Below are positions 61,810 to 64,000 of a stretch of DNA of 64,000 bases, one piece after another. Position numbers and translations under genes: made by a program. Position 1 is the stretch's first letter, and each line of letters begins with the position of its first letter. Origin of the DNA: CAYNFP01 sp964396655 (GTDB lineage: Bacteria > Bacillota_I > Bacilli_A > RF39 > UBA660); assembly GCA_964396655.1 (NCBI GenBank), contig CAYNFP010000003.1, forward strand, positions 88,355-152,354. The letters run 5' to 3'. The notes under the pieces are model-generated. The model was not told the origin of the DNA, ran no database searches, and saw only the letters and a program-made list of their open reading frames with translations.

Positions 61810-63852
61810 TTATTGAATATTTAAAGTTCTATATCTATACATTATTTTCTTTTGAATTACTAAACTTGTATCTTGAGATAATTCCGCTAATGTTTTGCCA
61901 ACTTTAGTTTCAAACTCTCCTAATGGTAAAAAGTTTTCTAAATATAATGTACCTGAACCCATGTATGATTTTCTTATTCTTTTCATTATTTGTGTTTTTA
62001 CTTGACGTGTTGAGGTTGCTGTTACTTTCGTATCACTAAATGTAGACCACTCTCCCCACTGAGCACTACTTGTATCTGGTTGATATCCACTAGGCCCTGT
62101 TGCTGAATATTCTCCATCATTATACCATGTCTTTGTTGATGATGTTGTTTTATACCATTTATATTTATATACTTTGGCTTTATATGCTGTTACTTGAGAA
62201 CATGTTGATGAACTTACTCCTCCCGGACAAGTTCCTTCAACATAAGTTCCACCACTTGAGCTACTATCACTGGTTTTTGAATAATTTGACCCCAAGCTTC
62301 CTAACGCTGAATATTCTGAATCAGACAAATAATCTGCTTGACTCTTTATTGTTGTACTTGTTCCATCTGATTTTAAATAATATGTTGTATATGTGGTTGT
62401 TGCTGCTGATGTACATTCGGTTGTACTGTATGTTCCAGTTGCTTCTGCATTTGTGTATCCTGTTTTATCTGAACAGCTTGTATACGTTGCTCCTCCATTA
62501 TAATAGCTTACTGTATCATATGTGTACCCATATGTATATGTGGTTGTTCCTCCACTATTTGTTTTTGACATATCACATTGATAAAGATCACAGCTTGGAT
62601 AATGAACTATTACACCAGAACTTAATTTATAGTCACAAGTCTTATATAAGAAATATGTACTAGCATATGATGATGCCCAATAAACTTGAATACCAGAATA
62701 GCATCTACTATAACTAACGTTACCGGACAATAAACATGTTTTTAATGCCGTTTTAGAGCAACTACTATAGTTTGTTGAAACTCCGGAACATCTTGTAATA
62801 CACGATGTTTCCCCTAAACCAAGTATATTACCTGCTTGAATACCGTAAACGAAATTATAATCCCATGTACCTCCTGATGTTGTAGAACATGTTTTTACCG
62901 CACAGTTCTTTACATTACTTTGAGCATTACATGCTGAAAGCGCTGTTGCGGATGATGATGTATAACAGTCTTGTGTGTAGCTTCCTGTTATATTATAACA
63001 TTTATATAATGGTTTATATGCTGTACATCCTGTTGGTTTGTTATATGAATATATATATCTTGGTGTTAATGTTTTATATGCTGTTGTTGTTACTACATCA
63101 TAATCTAATCCTGCTAATGATGATGTTAATGATGTCTTTGATGTATTTATTGCTGTTGTTCTTGATAATGTTTTTGTCGATGTATCTTTTGAATATCCAC
63201 TCGCTGGTGATGTTTCATAATATTTTCCATTACTATAATATTCTGTTCCTCCAGTTAATTTGTACCATTTAAATGATCCATCTCTATAACTATATTGTGT
63301 CTTTTCTTCTTTTTCTGTATTTGCTATAGTTACTCCTGTTGGTAATACTGGTTCTTCTATTTCATCTATATTTAATGCCCATTCACTCCAGTCAGTATAT
63401 TTTAATTCACCTTTTCCGTAATTATAAAACATTCCTACTTGTACCTGTGAATTTTCATTTATTATATTTGGTAATATATCTTGCCATTCACTCCATGATG
63501 TATATAGATTCCCTGTTGTACATGTTCCACATGTTACATCGTTTGAATAATAATAATTATCTCCACTTTTACCTACGTAAACATTTCCAGAACATGTTGT
63601 TCCTATACTCTCTAAATCTGATAATGTTAGTGCTCCAACATTTACTAATTCTATTATTGATGCTGTTTTTACATCTCCATCTTCTTGAGGTAGATTATTT
63701 GAAAAATATTCTTCTGTTTTTTGCATTAATAAACTATTAAAGTTCTCACATGCATTTCCGACTGGTTTATTATTTCCACATGCTTGTACAAAATATAATA
63801 CTACTAATGTAAAAACCCCTAATGTTATTAACACCTTAACTGCTTTATTCAT
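61810..63852 (-). CDS. Large Cys/Ser/Thr/Tyr-rich surface protein with WxxW repeats
   Basis: N-terminal hydrophobic segment (about 5-23) ends VQAC, a weak lipobox (Gln at -2 is unusual), so it is a lipoprotein or N-terminally anchored. After that come 23 further or nearby Cys residues in total and long Ser/Thr/Tyr/Gly stretches. WSEW-like motifs occur (TSWSEW, TDWSEW, QWGEW), and two similar blocks, one near residues 190-235 (KWYKLTGG...SGYSKDTST) and one near 560-610 (KWYKTTSS...SGYQPDTSS). The end, WSTFSDTKV...STRQVKTQ then MYRYRT, resembles a motif of Firmicutes surface proteins. Adhesion is likely but not proven. Own promoter and terminator. Confidence 0.65.
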   Translation of the reverse strand: MNKAVKVLITLGVFTLVVLYFVQACGNNKPVGNACENFNSLLMQKTEEYFSNNLPQEDGDVKTASIIELVNVGALTLSDLESIGTTCSGNVYVGKSGDNYYYSNDVTCGTCTTGNLYTSWSEWQDILPNIINENSQVQVGMFYNYGKGELKYTDWSEWALNIDEIEEPVLPTGVTIANTEKEEKTQYSYRDGSFKWYKLTGGTEYYSNGKYYETSPASGYSKDTSTKTLSRTTAINTSKTSLTSSLAGLDYDVVTTTAYKTLTPRYIYSYNKPTGCTAYKPLYKCYNITGSYTQDCYTSSSATALSACNAQSNVKNCAVKTCSTTSGGTWDYNFVYGIQAGNILGLGETSCITRCSGVSTNYSSCSKTALKTCLLSGNVSYSRCYSGIQVYWASSYASTYFLYKTCDYKLSSGVIVHYPSCDLYQCDMSKTNSGGTTTYTYGYTYDTVSYYNGGATYTSCSDKTGYTNAEATGTYSTTECTSAATTTYTTYYLKSDGTSTTIKSQADYLSDSEYSALGSLGSNYSKTSDSSSSGGTYVEGTCPGGVSSSTCSQVTAYKAKVYKYKWYKTTSSTKTWYNDGEYSATGPSGYQPDTSSAQWGEWSTFSDTKVTATSTRQVKTQIMKRIRKSYMGSGTLYLENFLPLGEFETKVGKTLAELSQDTSLVIQKKIMYRYRTLNIQ

Positions 63853-63881
63853 ATTGGATAACCTCCACTATTTTCATTATA

Positions 63882-63910
63882 ATTATACTATATAAAATTA
63901 ATGATATCAA
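63882..63910 (-). promoter_or_regulatory. Promoter of the surface-protein gene
   Basis: TTGATA, 17 bases, TATAAT on the minus strand, followed by RBS GTGGAGG. Confidence 0.8.
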
Positions 63911-64000
63911 TTTATTTTTTTAAAATTAAAAAGATAATATAAATAAAATTTGTAGTGATAATATAAAAGTAGACACGATAAAAGGAAAAACGTTCTACTT

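Noticed and set aside
62100..63740. Several plus-strand reading frames rich in Leu, Met, Tyr and His opposite the surface-protein gene
   Set aside because: They are shadows of the Ser/Thr/Tyr-rich gene on the other strand, have no RBS, and their composition follows from the complementary codons.
63967..64000. AAGTAGA and TCTACTT as an inverted pair at the right edge, possibly an insertion-sequence end
   Set aside because: Only seven bases pair, no transposase is visible and the window ends there; it cannot be judged.
1..64000. CRISPR arrays, prophage and mobile elements
   Set aside because: No regularly spaced repeats, no phage structural genes and no transposase were seen on either strand.

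Overview
The window reads as chromosomal sequence from a very AT-rich (by eye about a quarter G+C), low-GC Gram-positive bacterium of the Bacilli. TGA is used as a stop codon (the small gene after gatB ends in TGA), so the mycoplasma code does not apply. Peptidoglycan genes (a PBP1A-type synthase, murG, ftsQ), sporulation genes (spoIVA, spoIIP), T-box-controlled synthetases, sepF/divIVA and gatCAB all fit an endospore-lineage Firmicute. An uncultured gut RF39-like or related Bacilli lineage is my guess, not something I can prove. I found no tRNA, rRNA, CRISPR array, prophage or transposase gene.

Layout. 1-6.4 kb: the end of recU with ponA on the plus strand, facing cca-dnaD-nth on the minus strand. 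6.4-16.9 kb (minus): HU, an apparently independent small RNA, a DUF3800 protein, spoIVA, trmL, a lemA/DUF2207 pair, and pheS-pheT behind a Phe T-box, preceded by frr. 16.9-25.4 kb: two unknown genes, pyruvate phosphate dikinase, a Xer recombinase, a solitary DUF1016 nuclease and comEA-comEC. 25.4-34.8 kb is the sepF-divIVA-...-ileS division locus. 34.8-41.7 kb: glyS, a stripped-down RnfC-like protein, uvrC, a short YigZ/IMPACT protein, and spoIIP with a small membrane partner. 41.8-54 kb: rpsT, a secreted transglutaminase, mutL-miaA, yqeG-yqeH, a phosphoesterase with obg, a giant 1181-residue phosphoesterase, and rpsD with a structured leader. 54-64 kb: murG-ftsQ-gatCAB-(small gene), then ftsA-ftsZ, and a large Cys/Ser/Thr-rich surface protein.

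The most interesting part is 28.76-33.80 kb. Between divIVA and ileS, which are normally close neighbours in Firmicutes, sits a cluster of seven related membrane coiled-coil genes. I call the types D, B, A and C. Transcription order is D-B1-A1-C1-B2-A2-C2, that is, D followed by a tandemly duplicated B-A-C unit. A1 carries a frameshift and C2 a deletion plus frameshift, so exactly one intact A and one intact C survive, in different copies of the unit. Six of the seven genes have their own good sigma-A-type promoter. I know of no described family that matches; this is my candidate for an undescribed system.

Other points of note are an IleRS with a GxHH instead of HxGH signature, a ~100-nt small RNA with its own promoter and terminator, three genes whose -10 box lies directly before the ATG (leaderless mRNAs), and the insertion of gatCAB into the division/cell-wall cluster.
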